From Lophius americanus (Eukaryota > Chordata > Actinopteri > Lophiiformes > Lophiidae): a stretch of DNA of 64,000 nt. Positions within the stretch are counted from its first letter, which is position 1; every line of letters starts with the position of its first letter. Positions 61,839-64,000 of this stretch are shown piece after piece. The notes below the pieces were generated by a model. It was not told where the DNA came from. It did not search any database and was given only the letters and a program-made list of their open reading frames with translations. The DNA lies in assembly GCA_037951165.1 (NCBI GenBank), contig JBBDHG010000011.1, positions 452,501-516,500 of the forward strand, read 5' to 3'. The position numbers and the translations under genes are program-made.

Positions 61839-62072
61839 ATCCGCAGTGTGAGCTCAGTGGTGAACCAAAACAGAGAGCAGCGTGTGCTGGTGATGGTGGT
61901 CATGATGGTGGTCTGCTACCTGATCTGCTGGCTGCCTTACGGAGTCGTGGCTCTGCTCGCCACCTTCGGCCCTCACGACCTCGTGACCCCAGCGGCGAGC
62001 ATCACACCATCGCTACTGGCCAAATTCTCCACCGTCATCAATCCTTTTATATACATATTCATGAACAAACAG
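61839..62072 (+). CDS. tmtops: TMT-type opsin, exon 3 (TM6-TM7)
   Basis: Third coding exon, 234 nt (78 codons, residues 236-313). The acceptor CTCCCTCAG ends at 61838 and phase 0 joins Gln235 to Ile236. It begins with a basic third-loop segment containing NREQRV, then TM6 with CWLPY (265-269), then TM7 with SLLAKFSTVINPFIY. Lys297 is the retinal Schiff-base lysine, so a chromophore can be bound. NPFIY (303-307) is the NPxxY motif. The exon ends at FMNKQ followed by GTGAAA, a usable though not ideal donor; reading through gives only seven more codons and a stop. TMT opsins have one more exon for the palmitoylated and phosphorylatable tail. I did not find it in the remaining 1.9 kb, so the gene runs past the window. 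Confidence 0.94.
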
Positions 62073-62659
62073 GTGAAAAGCTCTCGGGGATTTTAAATCT
62101 TTGATTTTACGATCTTCTACCCGTATTCCGTGGCAACCTTTTTCTGTCTCCGTGTATCTTCCTGAGACTCAATAAAAGTTAACAGTTGGTAAAAATGTAT
62201 TTTAATGTGAAGTACAATCAGCAACCGTTTAAAATACAGATGGCAGATGGGAACATTTAGGAGAAATTGAGGCAGAATAATGCTAAATTCAACTATTTGC
62301 ATTAAAAACAAGTGTAGCCAGAGGCTTTTTTTTCCTTCTTTTGAGCTTGTCTCACCTCCAATTATCTTAGAAACATAATTAGAAACATGGTTACATTACA
62401 GGCTCTACATCTATAGTTCCCAAAAAGTAGAAATATAACAAATAAATTAATAAAATTGAAATATTTACCTTAAAACATGAAATATTCCAACGACTTTTCC
62501 TCTCGATCTTTCTTAAAATATTGTTGTTCATTGTTCATATAATGAAAAGCTAAGCCTACACCGTCATCCCCCCGCCAGCAAGGGACACGCCCCTAATCCC
62601 CTGTTGCTCAATCAGTCCCCCTGATTGACCTCCTCCAATACTTTGTGATGTCATGTCCA

Positions 62660-63045
62660 ATAAATCAGGGTTTTTCATGAAAAGATAGTGAAATATGATA
62701 TATTCAATGTATATTGTCTCCTCGAGTAACTTCTTTGACCCAAATTTAGTCTTTTTATTGTGAAAAAGCTCCTCCTAGTGAGAAAAATAGGAATTATTAG
62801 AAATAAATGTGGTATATTTAAGATAAATCCCATGGAGTTGATTCATACGCATCAAAGCTGGACTAAATTGGACACACAGTTGAATAATTATGGCCCGAAA
62901 ACTTTTGATGATAATACCCCCCACTAGTGTCAGAAAGATGCAACTGACCTTTCCCAAAATCAATCCAGTTCTTCAACGCTCTGGGGGTCTATGTGGGTAT
63001 AAAACTTGAAAATGATCCATGAAACAGTTTTTGAATCCATAAGAT
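62660..63045 (+). repeat. unnamed dispersed repeat, copy 9
   Basis: Forward orientation: GTGAAAAAGCTCCTCCTAGT, AGGAATTATTAG, GGAGTTGATTCATACGCATC, GGACTAAATTGGACACACAG, AATTATGGCCC, ACTTTTGATGATAATACCCC, CACTAGTGTCAGAAAGATGC, TTTCCCAAAATCAATCCAGT and CTATGTGGGTATAAAACTTG, then TGATCCATGAAACAGTTTTT. Best example of the middle and right modules. Confidence 0.8.
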
Positions 63046-63109
63046 CCTGATCCTGTCTAATGATCAGATACCTACGTTATGGAGTAAGGCTTCAAATCCT
63101 CCCAACCCC

Positions 63110-63111
<2 letters not shown>

Positions 63112-63143
<32 letters not shown>
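63112..63143. repeat. (CA)n microsatellite
   Basis: About 15 uninterrupted CA dinucleotides. Confidence 0.95.
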
Positions 63144-63145
<2 letters not shown>

Positions 63146-63383
63146 CTGTGAGTTTGTGATACACAGCCTTCCTGTCCGACACCAGAGCAAACTTCCAGCT
63201 ACTGTGAAGAGCCGGTCAGCGTCACTAACTCATGACATCATCATTGATAGATTAGTCTAATGTAAAGAAACCAGTATGAGCGTCGTCACGGCGATCTCTC
63301 TCTCTGCAGGAGACTAACTAATAACAAACACTGAGATGAACATCTGCAGAAGCAAATATCAGGACTCTACTCGTGTCTACATG

Positions 63384-64000
63384 AAGACAAGATGAGGGAA
63401 AAATGGAAAGGAGGCCGAGAGAAGAATATTAAGAAACGATGGAAGGAATAAAAAAGGAAATAGAAAAGGGAAAGTCAGATGGAAGGAAGAGAGCAAGATA
63501 GGATGGTTGAAAGGAAGGAAAGGGAAGTAGGAATGATGGAAGGAAGAATGATCAAAGGAGGAGAGAAAAGAAGGAAGTACAGAAGGAAGGAGTGACTGAA
63601 AGATAGAAGGAAGAAGGAGGAACTGAAGGAGGGTATAGCAGAAGTAAGGACAAAAGGAAGTAAACAAGGGTGAAAGAAAAAGAGGAAAGAGAGAATGATT
63701 GACGGGAGGGAGGGAGGATGGGAGGAAAAAGAGAAGAAAGGAAGAGGGGAATGAAGGGAAGATCCTAGGAAGAGATGAAGGAAGGACCGAAGGATGATAA
63801 AAGAAAAGACATGGATGGAAGAAAGAGAGGAAGGAAAGAATGATGGATGGGAGAGAGGAAGGATGGAAAGAAGAAAGGAAGGAAAAACAAGGAAGAAAGA
63901 GGGGAATGAAGGGGAACATTCAAGGAAGAGGAAGAACAGAAAAGGACAAAAGGTTGATAAAAGGAAAGACGGGGATGGAAGGGGAGAAAAATGGGAGATG
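63384..64000. repeat. polypurine tract (GGAA/GAAG-rich)
   Basis: More than 600 bp in which the + strand is nearly all A and G (GAAGGAAGG, GGAAAGAAG words). It reaches the window end. The minus strand is open for 180 codons (Phe/Pro/Ser/Leu-rich), a by-product. Such tracts can form triplex DNA. Confidence 0.9.

Larger units (their letters stand above)
62073..64000 (+). other. start of opsin intron 3 (incomplete)
   Basis: Sequence after the exon 3 donor. It holds AT-rich unique DNA, one copy of the unnamed dispersed repeat (62.66-63.05 kb), a (CA)n tract and a polypurine tract to the window end. I searched it by eye for a continuation of TM7 helix 8 (a Phe/Arg/Cys-rich start after an AG acceptor) and found none. 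The only strong pyrimidine tract with AG, near 63310, is followed by stops within a few codons. Confidence 0.75.

Noticed and set aside
63300..63330. CTCTCTCTGCAG acceptor-like site as a possible last opsin exon
   Set aside because: The following bases meet stops within a few codons in every frame and do not encode a helix 8.

Overview
The window is vertebrate nuclear DNA, most likely from a ray-finned (teleost) fish. Evidence: one intron-split opsin gene of the TMT (teleost multiple tissue) type with GT..AG introns; many microsatellites and minisatellites; and several interspersed repeats whose sequence I recognise as common in fish genomes (L2/Rex-like LINE relics, a tRNA-derived SINE, a Tc1/mariner relic). 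There is no bacterial-type gene organisation. Nearly all the longer open frames are chance frames or stop-free tandem repeats.

Layout. 1-22,500: AT-rich intergenic DNA with small simple repeats, a 42-bp tandem array (6.03-6.33 kb), LINE reverse-transcriptase fragments (1.8, 13.24 and 15.2 kb), and copies of a dispersed repeat I cannot name. 22,530-30,955: four large, unrelated tandem arrays, all poor in C on the + strand: a (GTA)n-type array, a GTAGTGTG-type array with a 498-bp higher-order duplication, a 39-bp minisatellite with a 228-bp higher-order unit, and a 2.2-kb (TGTA)n array. 31,090-31,800: a CpG-rich stretch with opsin exon 1. 31,798-45,980: intron 1. 45,981-46,309: exon 2. 46,310-61,838: intron 2, rich in transposon relics. 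61,839-62,072: exon 3. 62,073-64,000: the start of intron 3, ending in a polypurine tract. The last opsin exon (cytoplasmic tail) is not in the window.

The three exons join in frame (phase 1 at the first junction, phase 0 at the second) and give 313 residues. All seven membrane helices are present, with the retinal lysine (K297), the ERY, CWLPY and NPFIY motifs, and the Cys115-Cys192 disulfide pair. Tyr is at the rhodopsin E113 position, and Glu186 is at the E181 counterion position, as is usual in the encephalopsin/TMT branch. This is the only protein-coding gene I can support.

The most interesting non-genic observations are: (1) an unassigned dispersed repeat family with at least nine copies in both orientations; (2) the 8.4-kb C-poor tandem-repeat block that ends about 470 bp before the opsin start codon; (3) a tandemly duplicated LINE reverse-transcriptase fragment; and (4) several hairpins and local inverted or direct repeat pairs in the introns.
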